Positions 11,576 to 22,499 of a DNA stretch of 64,000 nucleotides are shown here, piece after piece. The stretch covers positions 50,563,674 to 50,627,673 of the forward strand of contig NC_073694.1 of NCBI RefSeq assembly GCF_029784165.1, given 5' to 3'. Each line of letters opens with the position of its first letter. Positions within the stretch are counted from its first letter, which is position 1. Below the pieces are notes generated by a model. It saw only the letters and a list, made by a program, of their open reading frames with translations, made no database searches and was not told the DNA's origin. The position numbers and the translations under genes were made by a program. This DNA is from Wyeomyia smithii. Lineage: Eukaryota; Arthropoda; Insecta; Diptera; Culicidae.

Positions 11576-12348
11576 CGAATAATAAGCGGGAACACATTGT
11601 CCGACTCCGGTGCCCGATAGTCCCTGTAGTACAACAAGAAGGGATTTTTGCTCTCCACGAATAACGGCGGTATACCGCCCGTAATCGATACTATACTGAT
11701 GTCAGCACAATTTCTAAACGTTTCCGGTTTCCCACATCCAACAGCTTCCGTTCCGTTGTCGCACCGACCCCACATATTGCCGGTATAATACGTCCACTGT
11801 AGGACACACTGCGTACAGGTGACGAAGCGCGGCAACTTCACCCGATACCGGAAGATTTCCTTCTTCCCCGCCTCAGGTGGTATCGTGTAACGCACCTCAT
11901 TCGTACCGGTCAGAAACAGCGGATAACGATCGAAGCATTCCTGGGTAGCCTCGTAGTACGGATTGTTGTTCGGGCACAAGAACAGCTCGAATCGTCCCAT
12001 GTGGTTGGCCGTCAGTTCGATCTCCACGTCAATCTCCTGGCCCGCGAAGTACCGTCTAGAGATTATACCCTTCCCGTATTCACCCCCTGCCTCGTGCGGC
12101 CGGGGAATTCTCAGGTTGTATGCATCCCCGCACACGCCACAGTTCCCCTGGTTCTGTTCCCACTGGACGGCGTACCCACCGCAGAAGAGTTCGTTATCGT
12201 TGTAGTTTACAGGGTTTGGAAACCCGAAACGCCACATCGCATTTCGAGCCGGTGGCTCCATCAGCCGGCCATGCCCCAGCACAACGCTGCATCTGTAGAT
12301 GAGCTGTAACAGTAGCGATAACGCTAAATCGTTACTTTTCAGTCGCAT
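11576..12348 (-). CDS. AA15 lytic polysaccharide monooxygenase, first coding exon (catalytic domain)
   Basis: The product is a secreted copper enzyme that oxidatively cleaves chitin or cellulose (AA15 family, formerly in the chitin-binding type-4 fold group). Residues 1-25 form a signal peptide. Cleavage after Gly25 exposes His26 in HGRLMEPPAR, giving the N-terminal histidine of the copper brace. His116 in ANHMGRF is the second brace histidine, at mature position 91, which is the position I recall for characterised AA15 enzymes. Cysteines and the motifs CGGY, CGVCGD, CTQCVLQWTY and FRNCADI follow family order. The exon ends at a GTAAGT donor and continues in frame at 216. The ATG at 12348 is chosen because the signal peptide starts there. 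It directly follows a CAG acceptor, so an untranslated 5' exon probably lies upstream. The substrate cannot be read from sequence. In insects, roles in cuticle or peritrophic matrix remodelling are plausible. Confidence 0.93.
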
Positions 12349-12411
12349 CTGAAAATGTAGAAATAAAATTGTTTTTATTAATTCTCCACTTCTTTGTTTT
12401 ATTTCTTTTAG
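12349..12411. promoter_or_regulatory. 63-bp divergent inter-ATG spacer carrying a 3' splice acceptor for each gene
   Basis: On the plus strand a long pyrimidine tract ending in TTTTAG abuts the ATG at 12412. On the minus strand TACATTTTCAG abuts the ATG at 12348. If both acceptors are used, neither gene is transcribed from this spacer. Each would have an untranslated first exon located beyond its neighbour's start, so the two transcription units would overlap on opposite strands. The signals are visible in the sequence. Their use is inferred. No TATA box or initiator is evident in the 63 bp. Confidence 0.5.
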
Positions 12412-13334
12412 ATGGCTGCAAAAATGAAATTAATTGAGCTAATGCTATGGATTGGTCTATTGGGTCTGATTCCTGCAGGGATGACTATCGACAGTAAGTT
12501 TTCGTATTAATGTTTGAAACACAAAATTAACAGAGTAATTGGTTTCTTTCAGTTCCCGGTTATTGTGATCATCACACAATCATTACCAGCCAGTATGAGG
12601 AATATTTCGAAATCGACGCTTTGGGTAACAACCGGTCGGATAAGGTCGTAGTTGATTTTGTTTTGTACGTTCAGCTGTCCAATATGCAAGAGGAGATTGC
12701 CCTACTACTTTCCACCAGTAATCGCTCCATGCAGCACCCGGACTACGAAAAAACCTACGAAATCCGTATCAGTAATGTTTACACCGTCATCTACAAGGAA
12801 ACGCTCCGCATGTCGGCTCACCACAGCCACTCCTTCAACTTCTTTCCGGCGGAACATTTTCAAATACACATCAAAATCACCCGCAAGGGAATGATAACCG
12901 TACAGATCGACGGTTTGGCCAAACCAATCCTCTCGGTGGTGGATGAACATCCGGTCATCGATGTACACTACATAAGCTTCGGATCCCGAATGAACGCCTA
13001 CCCAATCACCTGGTATTTCCACTGTCGCGATCCTCCCACAACTCCGTTACCGGCAACAGCTAAACCAGGCGAGGACGAAGGTGACGATCATTTCAGCCAG
13101 AACGATGCCGCCGAACTGGACGAAAACAAGTGCCCTGTCTGCCCGAAACCTGCTAAGTGTGAAGTTGTGGTTCGAGCTTGTTCCGACACCGCCCAGGATT
13201 TGATGCAGATGAGTGACGCCGAGAAGCAAAAGTACTTCTTCTACTTTAATGTGTATCTCAGCAAGAACGGTAAAAACGCTAAAGCGATTGCTTCCGATTT
13301 CAACGGGGCAACCAACACGAACAAAATAGATTAG
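12412..13334 (+). CDS. Secreted Methyltransf_FA-like (farnesoic acid O-methyltransferase-like) protein, paralogue A
   Basis: Two exons (12412-12493 and 12553-13334, intron 59 bp with GTAAGT and TTTCAG) give 287 residues. Residues 1 to about 24 form a hydrophobic signal peptide. The central region, about residues 40-185, has the pattern of the Methyltransf_FA domain: a YEIRISNVYTVIYKE strand pair at about 96-110, a following IHIKITRKGMITVQID strand, and an ISFGSR-x-W-F-C close. A linker rich in Asp and Glu leads to a C-terminal Cys module (KCPVCPK..KCEVVV.AC). The family name is historical. Methyltransferase activity is doubtful for this domain, and I see no SAM-binding motif. A paralogue with the same architecture lies at 54677-55697. 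The start is fixed by the signal peptide and sits directly after a strong acceptor, suggesting a 5' untranslated exon. Confidence 0.8.
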
Positions 13335-14011
13335 ACGATTTGGTGGTGATAATACTCTCCTAAATCAAGTACAAGCACGGCATATCGATTGTATACTCTT
13401 TCTTCCGATTGATCTTTAGATGATTCTATGATGGGAATGCGACAGAGCACTTTTAATCTACTGAGTAGGAAACTGTGTTTTCAACATATCGAAGATCAAG
13501 ACATTTCAACTAAGCTCTGTCTCATTCTTGATTTCTATCGTTGTTACTTCCAACTCCTCTACGTAGATTAGACTTTTTCTCTTCTAATTATAGATGTACC
13601 GTAATATTTCTCCTCAATTTCACTAACTCACCACTCAAACTTTCTTGTTAATAAGCAAAAAAAAAATACTTGAATGTTCAGGAAACATAAAAACATCAAT
13701 GACAATAAGTAGAAGCAAATTACTGATCCAACGTGTTTTTTAAAAAGAAAACTTTCCTTATTGATTCGTGATAGCTTTTTATTGAGTTGTCAGTTGGAAA
13801 CCTCCTATTTGTAAGCGCTTAGCATTGACAATCAGAATTTTTCCTAAATCTTGCTTTTTTCAAGATAGAAGAAATAGTGTTGTTCGATGACAACTCTTCT
13901 TAATAGAGACGTGCGAACGCAATTGGGATTTATTTTCGTCAATTCAAAATTTTAGGCAAACCAGTTGGCTTCAATGAAGAATCTTGAGAAGTATTGAACA
14001 AAGGTAAACAT
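13335..14011. other. 3' flank of paralogue A, no gene seen
   Basis: AT-rich sequence follows the stop codon. I see no canonical AATAAA close to the stop, so the 3' end of the transcript cannot be placed. Nothing else is recognised. Confidence 0.5.
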
Positions 14012-14275
14012 AGTTTTGGCCCTAGAGCTCAAACTGGAAAAAATGAGATATTATAGCATTCCTGTGAATTTCGGTACACCAAGAACGGAAAACTTTTTCA
14101 GAGCGTTAAAGCGTAAATAAAGTAAATAAAGTAAATAAAGCGTTAAAGCGACGAACCTGGCGAGCAGCTACAATGCAAAATTACTCACAGGAATGGTTAA
14201 ACTCCACAATTCACAGGAATGGCTAAAAATCTACATTCTTTCTAAGACAACAACTTTCAGCTCTGGGGCCGCATA
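14012..14275. repeat. Small inverted-repeat element, about 260 bp
   Basis: Imperfect arms face each other. 'ggccctagagctcaaact' near 14017 pairs with 'agctctggggcc' near 14260, and 'cattcctgtgaatt' near 14058 pairs with 'aattcacaggaatg' near 14210. The loop includes a short 9-bp tandem (gtaaataaa, about 3 copies, 14114-14140). It is probably a decayed MITE. No target duplication is visible. Confidence 0.45.
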
Positions 14276-14425
14276 TATTTTTCTCTTCTGTCGAACAGTG
14301 TAATTCAAGCATCTTGTAGAAACTATACCATTCATAAAATTCCCAGAGTTAACTAGTTAAATAGTAAAAATTTATTAGATCTCATCGAACTTTAAAAAAA
14401 TGCAGAATTCGTAGAATTTATAGTA

Positions 14426-15779
14426 CAGGCAAACTTCGATATAAGGTACGTTTCGAATTTTAATTTGTACTTTATATCTTATTTTACCTTATATTCAAAC
14501 ACCTTATTTTGTTGTCTTTTGTCTACGTATAGAATAGAATCCAACTATAAGTGTGAACTTGCTTCAAGTACAATTCATATCACATATTTTTTTTTATTTT
14601 TAGGAGACTTTTAGCCGCGTCAAAAAAATTGGTGGTCTAGAGCATTAAAAGGTGAAAAAAATGTCAAGCCGTTATTATTACTAGTTTTTATCTACCATTT
14701 ATTTACAAACATACATATTTTATCGAAACTTTTTTTTCTCGTTTTAATTTTTGGTCCAATGTATAAGAACCATGAATATCTGCTTACGGATTAGAATCTT
14801 ATTTAACTATTTCCTCGTTCTTTAGGATTTCGAAACTTGCATTTTTCTCGTTGAATTTTAAAATGACCGTTTGAACTAACTTTTCATTACACATAAAAGT
14901 GGCCCAGAAATTAACTTTGCATAGTGGTTTAAAACGTGATCGTCAACCTTTCTGAGTGTAAAAATGCCATTTAATTGCTATAGTTTATTCGACAAATTTT
15001 GTTTATATCTTAAGGAGAAACTTTTGATGCAAATAGATTTTTGATTAATCTGCCTAAAAGTGAGATGATAATTTGATTTAAATTTTGCTGAAGACACTTT
15101 GGTTCTATCTCATGAAAATAGACCACATACAGGTAGTTTCATATACGGACATTCTCAAAATATCTAAAAAAACAAATACCAATTAACTTTTTGGGGTGTG
15201 ATTTCAGAGGTCTACTATGTCCTAGACATTTTTTCAAATTTGAGAAATACATTATTCTGCCGAACATACTTTGAGCATATTTTCAACTTTTTCCTAGGTT
15301 CTATGACGTTTTTGATAGAAATGCTCTTTTTTAAATTAGAAACTTGTTTCAGCTGAGAGGGTGTTCAAGTGCGGTTCATGAGAAAAAAAAACTGGGTTTG
15401 AAACATTTTTTTGAACACTGTATTTTAAATTCCACACAGATTGTTCAAGGGTCAAACTTCAAATCAAATTTTTCTATCAGCTCCCCCGTTCCCAACCACA
15501 CTGTATCATGTTTTCTCGGCATATTTAATTTTTGTACGTTTTTCCAAATTTCCGCTAAGTGTAACGTAATTTACGGACACTCCCTAAATAATAATAGTAA
15601 GCAGAAATGTTAACAAGACAACCAGTATGTTGTTTAAAGAAGTTTCCATACCAATTTCGGAGTTATTTGTAACAAAATATGAATATGTACCTAATATCGA
15701 GGTAAAATGTACCTTATATCGAGTGACGCTATATCGAAGGTTCCTTATAACGAGGGTACCTTATACCGAAGTTTGCCTG
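14426..15779. mobile_element. Pogo/Tigger-like non-autonomous TIR element, 1.35 kb, TA target duplication
   Basis: The terminal inverted repeats are 24 bp with one mismatch and begin CAGGCAAACTTCG. Both sides are flanked by TA (14424-14425 and 15780-15781). The right subterminal zone (15690-15779) repeats a core like 'cttatatcga' several times, the arrangement expected of transposase-binding sites. CAGG-starting termini with TA duplications are typical of pogo/Tigger elements. No transposase is recognisable inside, so it depends on another copy for movement. The left flank 'gaattcgtagaatttatag' resembles units of the 9-bp satellite. Confidence 0.8.
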
Positions 15780-16029
15780 TAATCAAACAAGTTCAAGAAT
15801 TCAAACAATTCAAAGAATTTGAAAAGTTGTGAGAAGCAAGAATGAACTGATAGAAATAAAATTATTCATCGGATTCAAATGATTCAAGGGAAGCATAGAA
15901 TATGCATAGAAATTTCCGGAAACGTGGAACTCATAGAACTCTGGGAACACTAGGATTCTATGAATTCTATGAATTCTATGAATTTTTAAAAATTCTATGA
16001 ATTCTATGAATTCTAGAATTCTATGAATT

Positions 16030-16983
16030 CTATGATTACTATGAACTCTATGAATTCTATGAATTCAATGAAATCTATGAATTCTAAAAATCCTACGAAT
16101 TCTAAGAATGCTATGAATTTTTCATATTCCATGAAATTTATGAATTCTATGAATTCAACGAATTCTGTGAATTCTGTGAATTCTGTGAATTCTATGAATT
16201 CTATAAATTCTATGAATTCTTTAAATTCTATGAACTCTATTATTTCTATGGATTCCATGAATTTTATGAAATTTATGGGTTCCATGAATTCTATCAATTC
16301 TATGAATTCTATGATTCCCATGAATTCTATGAATTTTACGAATTCTTTGAATTCTATGAATTCTATTAATTCGTTGAGTTATATGAATTCTATGAATTCT
16401 ATGAATTCTATGAATTCTATGAATTCATTAATTTTTTTAATTTCTTCAATTTCTATGAATTTTATGTACTCTATGAATTCTATGAATTCCATGACTTCTA
16501 TGAATTCTATAAATTCTATAAATTCTATGAATTCTATGAATTCTATAAATTCTATGAATTCTAAAAATCCTATGAATTCTAAGAGTGCTATGAATTCTTC
16601 AAATTCCATGAAATTTATGAATTCTATGAATTCTACGAATTCTGTGAATTCTGTGAATTCTATGAATTCTGTGAATTCTATGAATTCTATGAATTTTATG
16701 AATTCTATTAACTCTATTATTTCAATAAATTCCATGAATTTTATGAAATCTATGGATTCCATGAATTCTATCAACTCTACGAATTCTATGATTTCCATGA
16801 ATTTTATGAATTCTACGAATTCTATGAATTCTATTAATTTTATTAATTCCATGAATTCTATGAATTCTATGAATTCTATAAATTTCATGAATTATATGAA
16901 TTCTATGAATTCTATGAATTCTATGAATTCTATGAATTCTATGAATTCTACGAATTCTTTGAATTCTCTAACTTCTATGAATA
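16030..16983 (+). repeat. 477-bp higher-order repeat within the satellite
   Basis: A distinctive run of variant units starting at 16089 ('aatcctacgaattctaag') recurs at 16566 ('aatcctatgaattctaag'). The same downstream order of variants follows in both, including the triple 'aattctgtg' run and the 'attatttc' variant. The spacing is 477 bp, exactly 53 units. This indicates duplication of long blocks on top of slippage of single units. Confidence 0.75.
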
Positions 16984-17770
16984 CAGGTCGGACTCGATTA
17001 ACCGGAGTTTTGAAAAACATTTCGCTCCGGATAATCGAACCTTCCGGATAATCGAGCTATTTTTTTTATTTAAATTTTTAATATCTCATCTAAAACAGTG
17101 AGTTTTCTATTATAATAAATTGTACACAATACATGTGCCGACGAAAAAAATTTAAAACTGTCATACATATATACGTAATAATAAATTTTGTTATAATGAT
17201 TATCTCGAAGATGGAAAAACGAAATAAAACAACACTCATGTATTTTTTCTATTTCTTGAGTGACCTATAACGACCTAGACGCTCGATAGGGACTACTTTG
17301 AGGAATTCAAGTCGTTATTAAGTTCGTTTGATGAGTTTTGGTTCAATAATCCGAGAGTATCCGGAACAGAACCGGTACAGGCCTGCTTGTGTTTCTAAGT
17401 ACTGCAATGATCATGGCCTATATATTACAGGAATATGTTCCTGCCATAAATCCGAAACCGGTTCAACAATAGCGGTTGTCCTCATTGGCAACAAAAAACA
17501 TAATACCTTGCTTTTGAAAGTTATTGAGTAAGAATTGGTTGAAGGAACGACGAGAAAGCTGCAAAAAACGAACTGCCTAAGCGAAACGGGACTTGTACCG
17601 CTACAATTTTGAATAACCCCGAACCTCCCAATGACCCGGAAGACAAAAGTACGTTATAGAAATACAATAAAAAAATACTCCGGATAATCGAACCATTTTC
17701 TCCGGATAATCGAGCCCCGGTTAATCGAGCCCACGGATAATCGAGTCTCCGGATAATCGAGTCCGACCTG
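16984..17770. mobile_element. Pogo/Tigger-like non-autonomous TIR element inserted in the satellite, 787 bp
   Basis: The terminal inverted repeats are 24 bp with one mismatch and begin CAGGTCGGACTCGATTA. TA flanks both ends (16982-16983 and 17771-17772). The core 'ccggataatcga' occurs twice near the left end (17030-17060) and about five times near the right end (17682-17765), as expected for subterminal transposase-binding sites. A 67-codon open frame at 17328-17531 shows no known motif. It interrupts a plus-orientation block of the 9-bp array, so it arrived after the array existed. Confidence 0.85.
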
Positions 17771-18032
17771 TACTATGAATTCCATGAGTTCTATGAATTC
17801 AGTGATTTCTATGAATTCTATGAATTTTATGAATTCTAAAATTCTATGAATTCTATGAATTCTATGAATTCTTTTAATTCTATGAATTCTCCGGATAATC
17901 GAGTCCGAACTGTACTATGAATTCCATGAGTTCTATGAATTCAGTGATTTCTATGAATTCTATGAATTTTATGAATTCTAAAATTCTATGAATTCTATGA
18001 ATTCTATGAATTCTTTTAATTCTATGAATTCT
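17749..18032 (+). repeat. 142-bp tandem duplication spanning the TIR element end and adjacent satellite
   Basis: The segment that starts in the right terminal repeat of the inserted element (ccggataatcga at 17749) and runs through satellite units is repeated at 17891. The period is 142 bp and I saw only one difference (gtccgacctg against gtccgaactg). Since 142 is not a multiple of 9, the copy junction is identifiable. It shows that array rearrangement continued after the element inserted. Confidence 0.9.
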
Positions 18033-19957
18033 ATGAATTCTATGAATTCTATTAATTCTAAGAATTCTATAAATTCTAAGAATTCTATGAATTCTAAGAA
18101 TTCAATGAATTCTATGAATCCAAAGAATACTACGAATTCTAAGAATTCTATGAATTCTAAGAATTCTATGAAAACTATCAATTCTATAAATTTTATGAAT
18201 TCAATGAATTCTATGAATTCTATGAATTCAATGAATTTCATGAATTCTAATAATTTCAATAATTCTATGAACTCTATGAATTATATGAAATCGATTAAAT
18301 CAATGAATTCTTTAAATTACATGAATTTTATGAATTCTATGAATTCTTTCAATTCCATAAATTTCATAAATTCTACGAATTCTATGAATTCCATGAATTT
18401 TATGAATTCTATAGATTCCATGAATATTATGAATATCACGATTTCACAGAATTCATAGAATTCATAGAATCCAAAGAAATCATAAAATTCATAGAAATAA
18501 TAGAATTCATAGAATTCATGAAATTCATAGAATTGATAAAATATATAGAATTCATAGAATTCTAGGATTCATAGAAGTCATGGAATTTATACAATTTATA
18601 GAATTCATAGAATTCATAAAATTCATAAAATTCATAAAATTTATAGAATTTATGAAATTCATGGAGTTCATAGAATTTATAGAATTTATAGCATTCATAG
18701 AATTCATGGAATTCATAGAATTCATAGAATTCATGGATTTCAAAGAACTCATAGAACTCATAGATTTCATAGATTTTACAGAATTCATAGGATTCATAGA
18801 AGTATTAGAACTCAAAGAATTCATAGAATTCATAGAATTCATAGAATTCATAGAATTAATAAAGCTCATAGAATTCATAGAATTCATAGAATTCATGAGA
18901 TACATTAAAGTTCATAGAATTCATAAAATTCATAGAATTCATAGAATTCGTAGTGTTCATAGAATTCATAGAATTCATAGAATTAATAGAGTTCATAGAA
19001 TTCAAAGGATTCGTAGAATTCATTGAACTCGTAGAATTCATAGAATTCACAGAATACATAGAATAAATAGAATTTATAGAATTCATGGAATGTACAGAAT
19101 ACATAGAATTCTAAGAATCCACAGAGTTCATAAAGTTGGTAGAATCCATAGAATTCATAGAATTCATAGAATTCATAGAATTCATAGAATTCATTGAATT
19201 CACAGAATTCATGGAATTCATAGAATTCATAGAATTCAAAGAATTCATAGAATTCATAGAATTCATAGAATTCATAGAATTCAAAGAATTCATAGAATTC
19301 ATAGAATTCATAGAATTCATAGAATTCTTAGAATTGATAGAAATCATAGAATTCTTAAAATTAATAGAATTCATAGTATTTATAGAAATCATTGAATTCA
19401 GAGAATTTATGGAATTCATGGAATAAAAAGAATTCAAAGAATTCATAGAATTCATAGAATTCTATGAGTTTTATGATTTCTATGAATTCTATGGATCCTT
19501 CAAATTCTATGGATTCTATGAATTCTATGAATATGATGAACTCTATGAGTTCTATGAATTTTATGATTTCTATGATTTCTTTGAATTCTATGAATTTTTT
19601 AAATTCTGTGACTACTATGAATTAAATGAATTTAATGAATTCTATGAATTCTATGAATTCTATGAATTCTATGAATTCTTTTAATTCTATGAATACCATG
19701 AATTCTATGAATTCTACTTATTCTATTAATTCTATGAATTCTATGAACTCTTTGAATTCTATGAATTCTATAAATTCTTTGAATTCTTTGAATTCCATGA
19801 AATCTGTGAATTCTATGAATTCTTTGAATTTTATGAATTCTCTAAAGTCTATGAATTCAATCGGTTATCTGTATTCTTTGAGTTCTATGAATTCTATGCA
19901 TTCTCTGAATTCTATGAATTCTTTGAATTCTATGAATTCTATGAATTCTATGAAGTT

Positions 19958-20410
19958 TATGAATCGTATGAATTCTATGAATTCTTTAAAATCAATGAAT
20001 TCTATGGATTCTATGAATCCTTTGAATTCTATGAATTCTTTAAATTCTATTAGTTCTATGAATTCAGTGAATTCTAAGAATTCTAAGTATTCTATGAATT
20101 CTAAGAATTCTATGAATTCGATGAATTCGATGAATTCTATGAATTCTATGAATTCTATGAATTCTATGAATTCTATGAATTCTATGAATTCTATGAATTC
20201 TATGAATTCTATGAATTCTATGAATTCTATGAATTCTATGAATTTTATGAATCGTATGAATTCTATGAATTCTTTAAAATCCATGAATTCTATTGATTCT
20301 TTGAATCCTTTGAATTCTTTGAATTCTTTAAATTCTATTAGTTCTATGAATTCAGTGAATTCTAAGAATTCTAAGTATTCTATGAATTCTAAGTATTCTA
20401 TGAATTCGAT
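19958..20410 (+). repeat. 288-bp higher-order repeat within the satellite
   Basis: The variant run beginning 'gaatcgtatgaattctatg' at 19961 recurs at 20249, 288 bp or exactly 32 units later. The same variant order follows (ttaaaatc, attagttct, cagtgaattctaag, taagtatt). Between the copies lies a very homogeneous stretch of about 15 identical units (20135-20243), suggesting recent local slippage. Confidence 0.8.
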
Positions 20411-22423
20411 GAATTCTATGATTTCTATGAATTCGTTTAGTACCCCTTAAAAGACTTCTTAGAATTCATTGAATTCAAAGAATTCATTGAATTCATAGTA
20501 GTCAAAGAATTCATAGAACTAAAAAATTCACAGAATTCACAGATTACATAGAATTCATAGAATTCATAGAATTCTATACAAAGATTTATAATAGTATAGA
20601 ATACAAAGAACCGATAGAACTCATAGAATTCATAGAATTAATGGAATTCATAGAATTCATAGAATTCATGGAATTCATAGAATTCATAGAATACATAGAA
20701 TTCATAGAATTCATAGAGTTCATAGAATTCATGGAATTCTATGAATTTCACGAATTCATAGAATTCGTGAAATTCATAGAATTCATAAAATTTATAGAAT
20801 TCATAGAATTTAGAGAATCAATAAAATTAAGAGATTTAATAGAATACAAATAATTCATAGAATTCATAGTATTCATAGAATTCATTGAAATCATAGAATT
20901 AATTGAATACAAAGAATTCATAAAATTCCAAGAATTCATAATTTCATGGAATTCATAGAATTGATAGAATTCATAGATTTCATAGAATTTAGAGACATCA
21001 TAGTATTTAGATGATTCATAGAATTTATGGACTTCATCGAATTCAAAAAATTCATAGAATTCATAGAATTCATAGATTTCATGGAATTCATAGAATTCAT
21101 AGAATTCATAAAATTTATAGAATTCATAAAATTTATAGAATTCAACGAATTCATAGAATAGAATTTATTGAATTTATAGTAGTCATAGAATTCATAGAAT
21201 TTAAAAAATTCATAGAATTCATAAAATTCATCGATTTCATAGAATTTAAGAGAAATTATAGAATTCGTAGAATTCATAGAATTCATAGAATTCATAGAAT
21301 TCATAGAATTCATAGAATTCATAGAATTCATAGAACTCATAGAATTCATAGAATTCATAAAATTCATAGAATTCATAGAATTCATAGAATTCCCAGAATT
21401 TGCAGAATTTATAAAATTCAAAGAATTAATTAAATTCATAAAATTCATAAAATTCATAGAATTCGTAGAATCCACGAAATTCACAGATTTCATAGAATTC
21501 ATGGAATTCATATAATTCACAGAATTCGCAGAATTTATAAAATTCACAGAATTCATAGAACTCATAAACTTCATAGAATTCATAGAATTCATAAAATTCA
21601 TAGAATTCATAGAATCCATAGAATTCAAAGATTTCATAGAATTCATAGAATTCATAAAATTTATAGAATTCATAAAATTCATAGAATTCATAGAATTCAT
21701 ATTTTTAATAGAACTCATAGAATTCATAGAATTCATAGAACTCATAGAATTCATAGAATTCATAGAATTCATAGAATTCATAGATTTCATAGAATTCATA
21801 GAATTCATAGAATTCATAGAATTCATAGAACTCATAGAATTCATAGAATTCATAGAATTCATAAAATTCATAGAATTCATAGAATTCATAGAATTCATAG
21901 ATTTCATAGAATTCATAGAATTCATAGAATTCATAGAATTCATAGAATTCATAGAATTCATAGAATTCATAGAATTCATAGAATTCATAGAATTCATGAA
22001 ATTCATAGAATTCATAGAGTTCATAAAATGCATAGAATTCACAAAATTCACAGAATTCGCAGTATTTATAAAGATCACAGAGTTCATAGAATTCATAAAA
22101 GCTAAATATATAAATAAAAAAATGCTTATAAAAGCCTTTTTAGAAAAGTCTTGTATGTTTGAAATCTACGTTTGTAGAAGTTTGGGTATTCTGTAAACAG
22201 TTTTATAATTGAATGCTACACAATTTTGTAGAAGAAACTATTTTTCTAGCAAGTCACTTTGGTGCGGTGCCCTCGATACGATGGAAATTGTAACCAATTT
22301 CATTAAAGCATATGAAAGACGACAGCAGTAAACGAATTAACTTTCTAAAAGATACGGGTGTCGTATGATATTTCATATTTTCCAGTTTGAGATCAAAAGC
22401 CACATTTTTTTAAAGTTCATCGA

Positions 22424-22499
22424 GTTTACGAATTCTATAAGTTTTGCTACTTCTAAGAAAATTAACTTAGAAGTAGCAAAGTTTATAGAATTCGTAAAC
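22424..22499. repeat. Hairpin with 34-bp arms just outside the satellite
   Basis: The left arm 22424-22457 and right arm 22466-22499 are reverse complements with two mismatches, around an 8-nt loop (aaaattaa). The arms include 'gaattctat', matching a satellite unit. It may be the core of a very small foldback element or a by-product of satellite inversion. Confidence 0.8.

Larger units (their letters stand above)
15951..22105. repeat. 9-bp satellite array (unit GAATTCTAT), about 5.4 kb plus one inserted element
   Basis: The array consists of diverged tandem copies of a 9-bp unit containing an EcoRI site, roughly 595 units excluding the insertion at 16984-17770. The plus strand shows GAATTCTAT from 15951 to about 18455, the complement (GAATTCATA) from about 18446 to 19462, GAATTCTAT again to about 20451, and the complement to 22105, with a short relic of mixed orientation near 20570-20600 and 20738. 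Because the unit is a multiple of three, four of the six frames stay open for long runs (MNS, YEF, EFI and RIH repeats). Those frames should not be annotated as genes. Units differ mainly by single substitutions, and a few indels break the phase. Confidence 0.95.

Noticed and set aside
17328..17531. 67-codon frame inside the satellite-nested TIR element, as a transposase
   Set aside because: Too short and without catalytic or DNA-binding motifs.
16023..22096. Long MNS-repeat and EFI-repeat open frames on both strands
   Set aside because: They follow mechanically from a 9-bp unit without stops in two frames per strand, and no other coding evidence is present.
15951..22105. Possible CRISPR-like regular repeat
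   Set aside because: There are no unique spacers, the unit is 9 bp, and the DNA is eukaryotic. It is a satellite.
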